Part shown: one piece after another, positions 42,021 to 54,569 of the stretch
Layout: each line of letters begins with the position of its first letter
Numbering within the stretch: position 1 is the first letter of the stretch
Assembly: GCA_023055425.1 (NCBI GenBank)
Contig: JALGPY010000001.1
Location: 68,486,691 to 68,550,690, forward strand
Origin: Linanthus parryae
Taxonomy: Eukaryota > Streptophyta > Magnoliopsida > Ericales > Polemoniaceae
Direction: 5' to 3'
DNA length: 64,000 nt
Made by a program: the position numbers and the translations under genes
The notes under the pieces: generated by a model
The model's input: the letters and a program-made list of their open reading frames with translations, nothing else
The model's database searches: none
Told to the model about the DNA's origin: nothing

Positions 42021-43215
42021 TTAATTTCCGCATCTCTCTTCATTTATAAGCATTTTTTTCAAAATATCAAACAACTTATCAGTAGAACTTGACACTACAT
42101 TTTTCACCATTACCTCAACGTGTGTGTCTGATTTTTCCTTCTCATCATGCCTATCCATAAGATACAAGTTAGCTTGATCCTCTTCTAAATCCGAGTCACT
42201 TGTGAAATCAGAATAACTCCAAGATGCAAGCATGGCTTTCTTCTTGTCCTTCTTTGGGTAATGTTTGTTCTTCTTATAAGGACAATCTCTGAATAAATCA
42301 TCTACATCACCACATTCAAAGCATTTTAGTCCTTTAGGGTTTTTTGAATAGGAGGAGGAATTACCTTTGTAGTCCTTGTCCCTTGTTGATCTAGACCTCT
42401 CTCTGCTATAGTCCTTGTTTCCCAAGTGTTTCTTCATCTTGAGGATTCTGGTCAAGACTTTGGAAATCAGTGCAAAAGGATCTTCATCATCTTCTTCCTT
42501 TTCAAGTCTTTGAATATGCTCACTCTCTTTAGCTTTGAGTGCCAGATTCTTGACACTTTCATAAAGTTCTCCATCTACTTCATTCATGTAAATTTCATAA
42601 GTGAGGAGCTTTCCTTGCAAATCATCCAGTTGAAAAGTACATAAATCTTGAGCCACTTCAAATTCATGTTGTCTTTGGATCCCATTTGGCTTTAGGAAGA
42701 TTTCTAAGTATCTTCCCTACTTTCTCTTAATTTTAGAATGACTTTCCCAAGGATTCCAGGTTGTTGATGATGTTTTTGGACCTCTTAATCATATCCTTGA
42801 TTAACTCATCTGCATTCATCTTGAATAGCTTATATTGCCTCAGAAAAATGTGTATGTTTGTCTGCTTGACTTGACTGGTTCCTTCAAATGTCACCAAAAA
42901 CTCATCCCAGATTTCATTTGCACTCTTCAAAGTAGAGATCTGTTAAACTCATATGCATTCAGAGAACAATACAGTAATTTCATGGCTCTATAATTCTTAG
43001 AAACCTTCCCTAATTCAGTAGTAGAAAGAGAGTCTTACGTTTTTTGAATTTTAATCCCCTCTCCTTGTGTATCGAATGTATGAGGTCAACTATGAATGAT
43101 AGACCACAACTCCATGTCATGATCTATGATGGACATCTTCATCAGAGATCTCCAATGCACAAACTTATCTCCAGAAAATAGAGGAGGTCTATTTGCTGCT
43201 CTTCCCTGTGAGAAA
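42021..43215 (-). pseudogene. sirevirus B gag, main part
   Basis: Upstream pieces: GFSQGRAANRPPLFSGDKFV (near 43160-43215) and SANEIWDEFLVTFEGTSQVK (42733-42930). Then 42021-42656 has FQLDDLQGKLLTYEIYMNEV, KEDDEDPFALISKVLTRIL-like sequence and the zinc box CFECGDVDDLFRDC, where the His is replaced by Leu. It ends with an acidic DLEEDQANLYLM segment. The 5' end is separated from the start codon region by the solo LTR at 43221-44605. Confidence 0.82.
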
Positions 43216-43220
43216 CCACA

Positions 43221-44605
43221 TGTTGGAATAGGTGCCCTAGAGGCAATCTATATTTAGTATGAACAATGTTTTGGCTAGAATATTCATTTATTAAATATGG
43301 TGATATTTAATATAATGAAGTCCTTAGATACAATGTGTTGTTTATCTTAAATATCCCTAGACCGTTTTATTGATTAATAGGACGATCAACGATAGACTAG
43401 TATGTGTAGAGATTGATATGGAGATATCAAGTCTAAACACATGGGTATGCATTAGGAGTAATGGCATACTGGATTGACCCACAACGAGAAGGATACATTA
43501 GATTATGTCAAAGTCACAATCACTTCTCATAGTGCTAATAATATTGTAATCCTTGGACTTTAAGTCACTATATACCCTAGTTGTGGAATATTGTGCTTTG
43601 ATATTATCCAACGTCGTGCCTTCACCGGGTAACTATAAAGATAGTCATAGGGCATGGTAGGAAGCAAGCTGAGAGATCGTAGTGACGTAGAGAGGATTTG
43701 TCCCTCCCACATAAGGGGAGCAAGTATCCATGGGCCACTCGTGGGATGGTGCTTATTGAATGTCTGATCAGACTCAGAGAAATCAATAAGGACATATTGA
43801 TGTTATCTGCTTGCATAAGCATATTCCCAGGATAGAGAAACTATGGATTGGATATACGAGTGTGACTATTATGTATCGTGTCCAATCCGGATATTGAGAC
43901 AAAGGGATAACTCAATATGCGATTATTGGGCACAAGGTTTGTCGAGATCACTGACTTATTTCAATTAGTTGGGTGGCATGGATGTGTTGCTAGAAACTGC
44001 TCCGTGTTAGTAATAAGTTACTACCAACTAAGTACAAACCTATGGGGTCACACACCGGATATATAAATTGGATATAGGTATTAATTAGTTGGACTAATTA
44101 ATAAAAGGATCATAACGCAACCACAAGCAAACTTAGTAGGACTAATTTGCAAGTGGGCTAACCCATGTAAGGACTAATTTGCAATTGGGGCCTTTATTTA
44201 GTTAATAAAGAGTTATGACTATATAAAGGATCTCTAGCTTGTTATTTCTCTAAGTGAGTCATTATTGAGAGAACATAACAAAGCAAGAGAGAGACAAAAG
44301 CAAAGAAGGTCGAAGCCCTCCTTGCCGTCGGCCACCATAGGCACGACCTTGGTGCCTCGTTTTCCGTGATCATCCACCTCCTTCTTCCGTTGCTAGCACA
44401 TTGCGGTGAGAAAGAATCCAACCAAGAATCCATTGTGTGGATATTCATAGAGACAAAGACACTATTCTTCGTGTGATCTCTCAAACTAAGGTACACATCT
44501 TATATGCTCTCATCATGTTATGATGCTTGTCCTGTGATCCTTGGTGGGCTTTGAGAATGATAATTTTTTTTTATTCCGCTGTGTAACCTTCGTCAAAACC
44601 CAACA
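43221..44605 (+). mobile_element. copia-type solo LTR inserted in sirevirus B gag
   Basis: Starts TGTTGGAATAGGTGCCCTAG and ends ACCCAACA (1385 bp), with perfect CCACA duplications at 43216-43220 and 44606-44610. TATATAAAGG at about 44221 marks the promoter and shows + orientation. No internal element sequence, so a solo LTR left by LTR-LTR recombination. Start and end resemble common plant copia LTRs. Confidence 0.9.
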
Positions 44606-44662
44606 CCACACTAACCTACATTACTAATTATTGCAAGATTGCTAGATCTAAAAAGTGAAACA

Positions 44663-44682
44663 AGCTCTGATACCAATTGAAG
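44663..44682 (-). other. primer-binding site of sirevirus B (initiator Met tRNA type)
   Basis: On the - strand TTCAATTGGTATCAGAGCTT is the canonical site next to the LTR end at 44683. Confidence 0.9.
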
Positions 44683-45977
44683 TGTGTAATTAGGTAATAA
44701 TACAGGATCAAATATACTCTAGAATGGGGGTTGAATAGAGTATGACAACTTTTTTTTTGAAATAGTGGTTTTAAAAATAAAATGGAGGGTTTCGAAGTGT
44801 TTCAAAGCTTTGAAACTAGTTTCTAAACTTTGAACAAAAACATACATTTTTAAAAGCCTCTGAGATTTTTCAAATCTTTGAACTTGTCCTAAGTTGAAAC
44901 AGTTTTGTCAGCAAGTAAAGAACTAAATGTAAAGAGCAAGACACATGTATTTGTTTCTAAGTTTGGCCTCCTAAAGGCCTACTCTCCGCGTGAGGGATCT
45001 ACTCTCTCTAGGATTTCAGTAACTTCTTATTTATCACTAGTTAAGATCTAGATATCGGGCCTAAGATAATTTCTTTACTCTTATACCAGCATGAGGTTCT
45101 CTGCTAACCTATCTAGTACAACTTCAACTACTTGATACAATAAGAACCCAAATTGTTCCTCTTGAACAACACAACTACGACAAAATATAGAAGATTTTGA
45201 AAAACTAATGAATAAACATATTAAGCACATAGAGAAGAACACTGTGAATACAGTGAAGCTAGAAAGCTCGGAAGTGTTCTACTGAGTTGGAAAGGATTGA
45301 ATGCTGAACTGATCTCCTTCCTTGATGCTCGGTCAATCCGAATGTGTTTCTCTCAGTCTCTTTGTGTCACTGTGTGTCTCTGTTGCCATTCATTTTCAGC
45401 TTCAATTCTATTTGAATTTAAAGAAACAGTCACAAAGTCTGTTGCAATAAAAATCCCTACAAATCCTCAACTGATCATTGGCTATCAACAACTCTTTTGC
45501 AATGGATAGGAGCTTGATTTTCTCCACTGAATTTGAGCACAATCTGCACCTACAATCGTAAGACAAGTCCTGAAAAAATTCCATAAATTCAGCGAAGATT
45601 TAGTGACATGTTTGGCACTCCTGCATTTAGGAATCTAAGGCTAAGGATTGTGAACATATTCAAATCTTTGAAAAGCTTTTCAAAATTGAAACTATGGGTG
45701 TTTCCTGCAAAACAAAGTCAAAACCAAATCTATCTAACAATGAAGTATGAAAAGAGTGTAAGCACAGATTAGATAAACTCTAATGTCCTGCATTAAGACA
45801 GTTAAGAAAATTTTCGTGCAAAACAGTACTTAGGCAAGTAACATATTATTTGACGAGATAAATTTGTCTTTCATCACACAGGAAGCCATAGTTAAATCCA
45901 GGAGATGAACTCCCACTCAGTTCAAACTTATCCTCAGAAGATTTTCAAAGCTTTGAAACAAGAATATGAATTAACAT
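44683..45977 (-). repeat. 5' LTR of sirevirus B
   Basis: On the - strand TGTTAATTC (45977) to AATTACACA (44683), about 1295 bp. It carries two perfect 16-bp palindromes TTTCAAAGCTTTGAAA (44800-44815, 45943-45958). The inner edge shares ATACTCTATTCAACCCC with the LTR of element A. Confidence 0.8.
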
Positions 45978-47660
45978 TTCAGTTTCAGTTTCACCAAATT
46001 AAACCTAGTCAAATTAATTTTATGATTTGCGGAGAATGTTGGTCACGACAACAAGGTGATGCTCCCGAATTGGTTGGTTGAAATTATGCTCATTTCTGTC
46101 TATCTACTTTATGTTCCTTTAGTATTTTCCAAACTCCCACAGATCTGAGTCATAAGGATCATCTCAATCAGTTATCTTTTTTTACTATTTTCTTTTTATA
46201 TAATTTTAATTATGGACTATTGTAGTGAGGGAATACATCAATTACATGAATCGTTTGAAACTCCAGAAGAGGTTTCTAACGCACAATTATTATTTGTCTT
46301 AAAGTTATTGAAATGCAAATATTACGTTTCACAATAAAAGTTGTGAACTACTTTATAATTTGATCGTAGCCTGAAGTTGCGACAATTTTCTTATATGACC
46401 CGAAGTCATAACATATAATTATTAGATCTCCAGAAGATGTGTCTAAAACGCCTAAAACACTTTTTATTATCAAGACTCCTGAATAGGTAGCGTTCCTTTT
46501 TCTTTAATTTATTTTATTTTTATGCACTTAAATTGTCTATACTCCATTTTTTTTTACTCATTATCGATACAAACGAATCTTCGGAAGATGTTTCGTAGTG
46601 AATATTGATATTCATGTATAGCAATGTAATTTGTTCTTTACATCGCTCGTAACCCATAATTATGACTCTCATAATCTGAAGTTATGAAATATTATAAATG
46701 GTGATCTCCTAAAGAGATTGCTACAATTAAAATAAGGGTAAATTTCACTTACACCCATTCAGTTTAGGAATATCGTCACTTATACCCCTTCTAGTTTGGA
46801 AATATTCACTTAAGCCCTTGTAATGTCCAAAATATATTTCAATTACACCCCCTCTATTTAGATCTATTAGTTAATGTGTGGGGTTCCCCTTAATACTCAA
46901 CCTTTTAGACAATTTTGCCCTTCATTGCCCTCTAATCCACTTTGTCTTGTTATTGGTCATGATCTTCTTCTACAATTTCTAGATAAAGGAGATTAACCAC
47001 ATGAACACCAACAAAAAAAAGGAAGATCCTTCAACCTTTCAAAGTGCATAGGAAACCTTTTAGCAATACCTAAACCGCCAGTACCCTCACAGTTTGGACT
47101 CTTTTCCTTCTATTGCAACTCACCAAAAAAACCAATTCAAGAATGGCATTTTTTCTCTTCTACTGACCAAAAACCCAGATCCTGTGAAGAGTAAATCTCT
47201 CAAGCGGAGAAATAACACCAATTCTAAAAAAAGCCATCTCGAATTGACAACCTGAATCCAGTCTCACACAAACGATCACATAAACGGAAAATTGTACAAT
47301 GCATAAAACCATCTTCGTATCACACGGTAACTAACTCAATCAAGAACACCAACCAACCCATAAAGATCGAAGCTTGGATCCCTCCACATTCATCGAACAA
47401 CAATATTCCGAACCCCCTCCCCCTCCTCCCCCAATCACAATCACAGCCACCATATCCAGGCAAACTCGCACACCCCCATCAAAATCGAAGAAAAGAAGAG
47501 TAAATATCCCTAATCTTTACATATGAAGCAGACACACACAACCAAGGGACCAAATCCGATCTTTAAGTTCCCGATCTATGGAGCTTTGATGTGATTTAGA
47601 AGAAAGCACTTATTCATGGAGAAGTGTGAGCTTCAATCGCGATGAACTCGTTGCGAGTTG
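45978..47660. other. intergenic stretch with reiterated short motifs
   Basis: No gene recognised. From 46250 to 46730 a CTCCAGAAGANGTTTCT-like motif recurs (46262, 46427, 46576 and weaker copies), alternating with CTGAAGTTNTGA-like copies (46371, 46397, 46676). 46735-46900 has a GGGTAAATTTCACTTACACCC start and similar sentences typical of plant transposon ends, but no inverted partner was found. 47000-47600 is A/C-rich. Confidence 0.5.
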
Positions 47661-49209
47661 GTGCGGTATAAATAGGGTGGCTGGGGACGGTAGTTCAGGA
47701 GGGATTTTGGAGAAGAGAGGCGGAGAGAGCATAAGCAGGTGCGGGTCGCAGGGGTGGTGATTAGGGGAGGGGTGCAGTTCAGAGCTCGTGGAGGAAGATG
47801 AGCGAGAGGGAGAGGGGGAGCATATGCAGGTGCGGCACAACGTTGGGTATGCATTAAGAGGAGAGTTTATTGGGACGCATTATCTTTGCGTCTGTTGAAG
47901 ACGCATAGACGGCTTTATGGGGCGCATTGGTAGTGTATTCAAATATTGCAATTGGGAATACACTAGGATTGGGTTTTTAGATTGATGAGAAGAATTAGTT
48001 TGGTAGCTAGGGAGTTTGAACCAAGGGGGAGGTTTGTTTGATGCAAACCTAGCAAGGGTTTTTGCAAAGCAATAAAGCAAGCGGGTACTAGGGTTTGGAG
48101 GCTAAAGGCGGCGGCTAGGGTTTGGCGTTTAGGGCAGCGGCAACTAGGGTTAGCGGTATTTCTTTGGCCTTCCTATTCGTGTTGGGTTTTGCTTTGGGAA
48201 CAAGTTAAGGTTTGTAAGCCAATATAAATGCATAGGCATGGCTCATAATAAGAGGTGCTTGTAATTGGTTTGATTTCTCATCAATAAATCGGATTTGGGT
48301 TGGCCGTGAACGTAGCTAGTCTCAAAGCTACTGAATCATGTAATCATTGTGTGTTCTTGCTTTCTTGTTTCTCTCGTATTGAATTACTAACATTCGCTAC
48401 ATTATGGGCGTGTTACCTTTTTAAACCTATAATGTGATAAGGTGGCATAGCCCCGCGTCTTATTAAAAAAAAAAAGGGGGGGGCTTCCAACCCGAAAAAA
48501 AACGTGATGGACAAAAATCACACCCACCGTCATAACACCCTCATGGTGGACGATAAAAAAGAAGGTTCACTCCATTTTGCATGTACAAACTCATGACTAT
48601 CTCACTCACAAAGGTAAAAAAACAAAGGAGGAGCAAGAATGACATAAGACCGCCGACGAACAGAGATTTGGAATTAGAATTCATACACGGAGATTTGGAG
48701 CTAAACGAGAGCTTAACGGGAGCTATGCATGGCGAAGGAGGACAGCATGAAGGTCCAATTCACGACCCATGTTGCCGCATGGCAAGAAGAAAAGGTTTCT
48801 GCTTCTCATGTCGCAACTCATGTAAAATTTAAGGTCGTGGACAACCATATGTAAGTAGTATTCATGAAGTAAACATAGAGGTTAGTTCATGGTGAATGAG
48901 AATTTACTGGCCTTTTACGTTCGACAAATTTCCGTGCATGACAAATAAGCTACCGAACCGAAACTTTTTCAACAGGAAATGAAAATATGTGGTCTCAGCT
49001 AATTTGAAAACAATCTTTGTAATTGGTACAACATGATTAATTTGATGTCCTAGAAATACGTATGATAATTCTTTCCCGAAAAGTGAGGGATGTTTTTCTC
49101 AGTTTCTATCCACCATTAGCGCTATTATGCTGGAGACCTCATCCAAAGTCGTCGTCTTCTAATCTCCACAAAAATTTGCTGACCTCCTTTTAATTCGCTG
49201 AACTCTTCT
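47661..49209. other. intergenic stretch, possible old LTR or promoter pieces
   Basis: TATAAATAG at 47668 precedes a GA-rich leader-like tract. 48050-48150 has several TAGGGTTT motifs. 48205-48400 (CCAATATAAATGCATAGG, then CATCAATAAATC and GTATTGAATTACTAACATT) resembles the R/U5 end of a copia LTR. Homopolymer runs occur at 48465-48485. An 83-codon frame at 48581-48832 has no recognised motif. No gene called. Confidence 0.4.
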
Positions 49210-49220
49210 TATATATATAA
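49210..49220 (+). promoter_or_regulatory. probable TATA box of the GH32 gene
   Basis: TATATATATAA 126-136 bp upstream of the start codon; transcription would begin near 49245, leaving a 5' leader of about 100 nt. Confidence 0.6.
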
Positions 49221-49345
49221 GCCTTCAGAACGGTTGTGTATTCACAATGCATGGGCTGATGGATTAATATTCAATAAAGTTTCATTCGAAAATAAAGAGT
49301 GGGGAAGGAATAAAGAACAGCGGAAGAAAATAAGAGTTCCCAGCG

Positions 49346-52300
49346 ATGGATTTGATCTGTAAGTTAGCGTGGGTTTTGTTAACCTTTTTGTGTATATCAA
49401 AAAATGGCGTTGAAGCATCGCACCAGGTGTTCGAGCATTTGCAGTCTGTTGAACCAAAACAGGTGGACGATTTTTACCGGACTGCCTACCATTTTCATCC
49501 TCCAAAAAACTGGATGAACGGTATATACTTGACCCCCTTCTCGTTCCCGATGTCGTTCTTAAGATAAAAATGAAATGTCCATGAAGTTTGACCTTCGGTG
49601 CAAACAATTCTACTTCCGCATATTTTCTCGATTCAAATTTCATAAATATAAAAGTGGACGGCTTCGTGACTTTGTTGTTTAATAATGCTGACTTTGAAAA
49701 ACAAAGTGTACTAATCGAACTTGTGCTAATAGTGATTAACAAAATCTCGATCGAATAATGAGTTGGAATTCTAACAGAATAATTCACACCTTTGATTTGT
49801 TAAAATCTGGGTGCCAAAAGAGACTTTTGGACCAATTTGTTACAACCTCTGTTATGTCGGATTCTTCTTAGACCTGGGTAAAATGGACAAGTTAGTCGGG
49901 TCTGATTTGAATTATATTTAATTTGGTCCTAAATGGGTACTGCCCAAGTAAGACCAATAGTAAGTGGTCTTATTTGGATGGTTATAAATGAACTACTCCC
50001 TCCGTCCCACCAGGTTCGTGAATAAGTTAATCGGGTCTTATTTGGGCATAGTGATTTGGTTAGTAAAACAAATCAAGAATTTGATAATTTTTGCATGCTC
50101 TTGTAGATGCTAGTTTACTCTACAAGACCATGCAAAAATTATCAAATTCTTACCTTTTTTGACTAACCAAATCGCTAGGCCCAAAAAATACCCGATTAAC
50201 TTATTCACCAACCTGGTGGGACGGAGGGTGTAGTTTTATATCGTTTACCCATTTAAGCCTAATTGTCATTTACAAGATGGTAAATGACAATTTTACCCCA
50301 GATTATTGGATACACAAGTATCAATTTACTCTCAGAATGTCATCTAACAAACAAAAGGGAAAAGTGTCTTTTCCAAACTAGAAGGGGTGAAAGTGTCTTC
50401 TTAATACACTATTCACCGGTCACTTTCACGGTAATTTTGTTAGCAAAACAATGCAAGAATTTCATAATCTTTTCATGAGTGTATGGGATGTGTTTGAATT
50501 TGTCCTTCATTATAAGTGAAGTCAAAATTTTACAGAGTGATCACTTATCTTTTGTTCATTTCCTTTTGCATGTTCATTCAACATAATATGGGGCAACATG
50601 GTGGAAAACAGATCCCAATGGTAAGTGTAATTAATCGTCTTTTTCTGGTTCCGAATTACTACTCTTTCCTTGGTCTTTGCTTGGTCTTTGCTAATACAAG
50701 TTTTGTTTGTTGGTATGTAAATTCAGCACCACTGGTTTACAAAGGTTATTACCATTTATTCTACCAATACAATCCCAAGGGAGCAGTCTGGGGAAACATA
50801 GTTTGGGCTCATTCCGTATCAAAGGACCTGATTAATTGGAAGGCACTACCACACGCCATCGTCCCATCTAAGCCGTTTGATAAATATGGATGCTGGTCTG
50901 GATCTGCCACCTTCCTCAACGATGGCAAAAAACCCGTGATATTGTACACTGGAATCACTGATAACAAGAAAACACAAGTCCAGAACATCGCAGAGCCCGT
51001 TAACATGTCGGACCCCCTCCTCCAAAAGTGGAACAAACCCGATTACAACCCAATTATCACAGCATCGGAAAGTATAAATAAAACCAAATTCCGTGACCCG
51101 TCAACGGCGTGGTTGGGCCCAGATGGGGAATGGAGAGTTTTGTTGAGTGGTAGTGAGGGTAGGAAAGGCATAGCATATTTGTATAAGAGCAAGGACTTTA
51201 AGAAGTGGACTCAAGCCAAGAGTCCCTTGCACTCTAAGAAGGACACGGGCAACTGGGAATGTGTGGACTTTTTCCCCATACCCGAGAAAGACAAATCGCT
51301 GTCGTCTGACTGGACGAAAGAAAAGTTTGTCCTCAAGATTAGCTTGGATGAGACCCGATACGACTATTATACCGTTGGATCTTACAACTTCAAAAAGGAC
51401 AAGTACAAACCGGATAATACCTCCGTTGACGGATGGGCTGGACTAAGAATCGATTATGGCAATCTCTACGCTTCAAAGACCTTTTACGATCCTGAAAAGA
51501 ACCGCAGGCTCCTTTGGGGATGGTCCAATGAATCCAGTACCAAAGAAGAGGATGTTGCTAAGGGATGGGCCGGTATTCAGGTAACTCATTTCAAGGGATA
51601 TATGCATACCTATATATGAAATTTACCTTTAGAGACAACTTTTTTATTTATGAAAATTTTCTTTTATTGTGTACGTACGGCAGACAATTCCAAGAACATT
51701 GTGGCTTGATACGACCACGAGAAGTGACCGATATCAATTAATGCAATGGCCAGTTGATGAAATAAAAGCTCTCAGGGGGAGCAAGGTCGAACTCCGCAAC
51801 GTAAACGTTCCCAAGGGCAACTCCACTAAAATGAATGTCACTACGCCTGCACAGGTTGGTTGGTTAAAACACACACACACACACACATATGTTGGTTTCT
51901 TCATTCATCCGTTGAATGCAATTTCTCTAATCAGTTGACATTTGCGTGCAGGCGGATGTTGAAGTAAATTTCTCATTTGAGCCCCCAAGCATCTCCAAAG
52001 CTGCAAAATTCGATGAAAAAATGCTGCAGCGGGAACCAAAAGACCTTTGTGATGATAAGGAGAGTGGTGGCCTTGGGCCGTTTGGACTCTCGGTTTTCTC
52101 GACACCAAAAGGGGAAGAACAAACAGATATATACTTTAAGATTTACAATTCTCACAAGCATGGCAAGCGAGTTCTTTTGTGCGCTGATTTAACCAGGTTA
52201 ACTTCATACTTTCTTGGCTCTTTGTTTTTCTGTACCAAAAGCAATTAGAGTGTGTTCAAAACCCGAGCGACCAGCCCAACTGGCCGATTCCAGCCGTACC

Positions 52301-53246
52301 TACCCAAAATATAAAGGGAACGGGGCTAAATGGTTGATTTCAGGTTCAAGAATTTTCAACCGGCCTGTTATCGATCGATTATGGGTTTTAAAATAATTCT
52401 TCCGTTTAGCCCCGAACCGCTCCGCCTAACGCAAAAGAGAATAAGTTTTTTGATATATTAGTAAGTATAGATATATAATTCCAACATATTTATTGTGATA
52501 GCCAATTTTACAACGATTCAATACATAACTTGTTAATTTGTGATAGCAAAACATTAATATGTTGTGTTCACCAGAAAAAGTATTAATATGCTTCTCATCA
52601 TATTGACATATATACCGCGAGTCACCCTTATGCTTATAAATCATTGTTCAATCGCGATTCGCTCATTGTTCTATATTTTCTTTTAAAAAAAACCCAAAAC
52701 CGAGTCAAACCTGTCCGACCCAAAATGATCAGTTAGGTTTGGGTTTACTGATCAATTGGTTAGGTTTGGGCTGATATTTTTTCGATGGGAGGTAGTTAAT
52801 ATAAGTTTTACTCGCCCAAACTGCCCTGGGAATGTTCAATAACCAAATCTGACGATTGTCACAAAGGATACTGCAATTAGCAAAGTTATTCTTCCTCCAT
52901 AAGGATAGGGATGGCACTCGGGCGGGTTCGGTGCCAATTTTGCTGAACCCGACCCGACCCGGACAGAAACCCGTCAAACCCGCGAAACCCGCGAAACCCG
53001 AAATGGACGACCCAAACCCGACCCATACCCGAGAATTCACGTACCCGAATCTTATGGGACCCGACCCGACCCTAAACCCGACAATCTTTTTACTCTGTTT
53101 TTGAAACTGACGCTTTGTTTTTTTTTTTTTTTGCAAACAACTGACTCTTTGTTTTGTAGGTTAACAGGGGCTACGTTTCTTTTTCCTTCAGAATCTAATA
53201 GATATGTTTCTTTTTTTTTTGAAAGGCAATAGCTATATTTCTTTCC

Positions 53247-53300
<54 letters not shown>

Positions 53301-54520
53301 TTTTAAAAAATAACAATAATGATGCATGGTTTTTGTACAAAATCACATTTGTTTTAGCATTACAATGAGCCGGATATATACGAATCAGAGAGAGAGGGAG
53401 AGAGAAATTAGGAAGAGATTATGAACAAGTCAATCGTGGAAAAAGATTACCATTATAAGAGATATGAGAGAGATCATGTTCAAAATAAAGGAGACAAATT
53501 AGGAACAGATTTTTTACACGTAATTATCAACAAGTAAATGTTCAAAACAAAACAAACTATCCTATAAATTGTTTGCAAAAAAAAAAAAAAAAAAAAACTA
53601 TCCTATAAATTAGGGAGAAAGAGAAGTTATGAAATAGAGGGAGAGAGACGTTAGGAAGAGATTGAGAAGATCATGGGTGAGAGAGAGAGAGTTTCGGGTG
53701 AGTAATTGAGATCATGGGTGAAGATATTCAGAGAGAGAGAGAGAATGCTTCGGGACAGGAGTGGACGAGGTGAGAGAAACGTATGGGATTTGAAGTATGC
53801 ATGGAGGGAGTTGGAGTGATAGAAAGAGATAAATACAACAATGGAGATAGTTGGAGAAAAACAGAGAACAACAGAGGTAACAAAAAAACATTTGATATTT
53901 ACCCATTCATGAGTTCGGGTAAGGTCGGGTACCCGTGGGGCACTGCATACCCGACCGGGTTTTAGTCAACCCGCACCCGAACCCACCCGAACCCGTTTTT
54001 ATACATGCCCGAAATAAACCCGAACGGGTACGGGTGCGGGCAAAACCCGAAATCTCTACCCGAACTGCCATCCCTACATAAGGATACTGCAATTAGCAAG
54101 GTTATTCTTCCTCCATATAATAAAAGTGATACCAACGTGTACGTTTTTATCTTGGTTAATGAGTTTAATAAGTAAATAAATTTCGAGGATATTGATCTAG
54201 TTACGCCGAAACTGAGGTAAGAATGAGTCATGTTCCAACCAGGCGGCAACCACCTAGTAACTCTAAAGTTCGCAATTTATGTTTTTTGTACTCCTGGAAT
54301 ACCTGTTCATGCACCCACGCACAATGCAATGGACTAATAAGTCGGGTTCGTCTTGATGAGTTCCTTATTTCTCATTTTTGGCTTGTGATCGCTACAGATC
54401 ATCACTTAAAAAGGACGTGTGGAAACCCGTTTATGGTGGATGGGTTGACTACCCACAAATAATTGATGGTGACTACAAGCTTAGCCTGAGGACATTGGTA
54501 AGCATTCCTCTCCTTCTTTT

Positions 54521-54569
<49 letters not shown>

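Larger units (their letters stand above)
36836..45977 (-). mobile_element. sirevirus-type copia retrotransposon B, 3' LTR missing
   Basis: Opposite orientation to A. From high to low coordinates: 5' LTR (44683-45977), primer site (44663-44682), gag interrupted by a solo LTR (43221-44605), protease, integrase, RT, RNase H and the extra ORF, ending at 36836 inside the extra ORF. No 3' LTR is present. A and B share order and many protein motifs, but are diverged. Confidence 0.85.

Noticed and set aside
48581..48832. 83-codon frame on the + strand
   Set aside because: No recognised motif, poor context, located in repeat-rich intergenic DNA.
49242..49787. 181-codon frame on the - strand
   Set aside because: Antisense to exon 1 and intron 1 of the GH32 gene; no recognisable domain and crosses the splice donor.
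50516..50726. Apparent N-terminal extension of the large GH32 exon frame
   Set aside because: The open frame includes intron 1 end, the 9-nt exon and intron 2; the splice sites at 50612, 50621 and 50727 restore the conserved active-site motif, so the frame start is not a real start codon.
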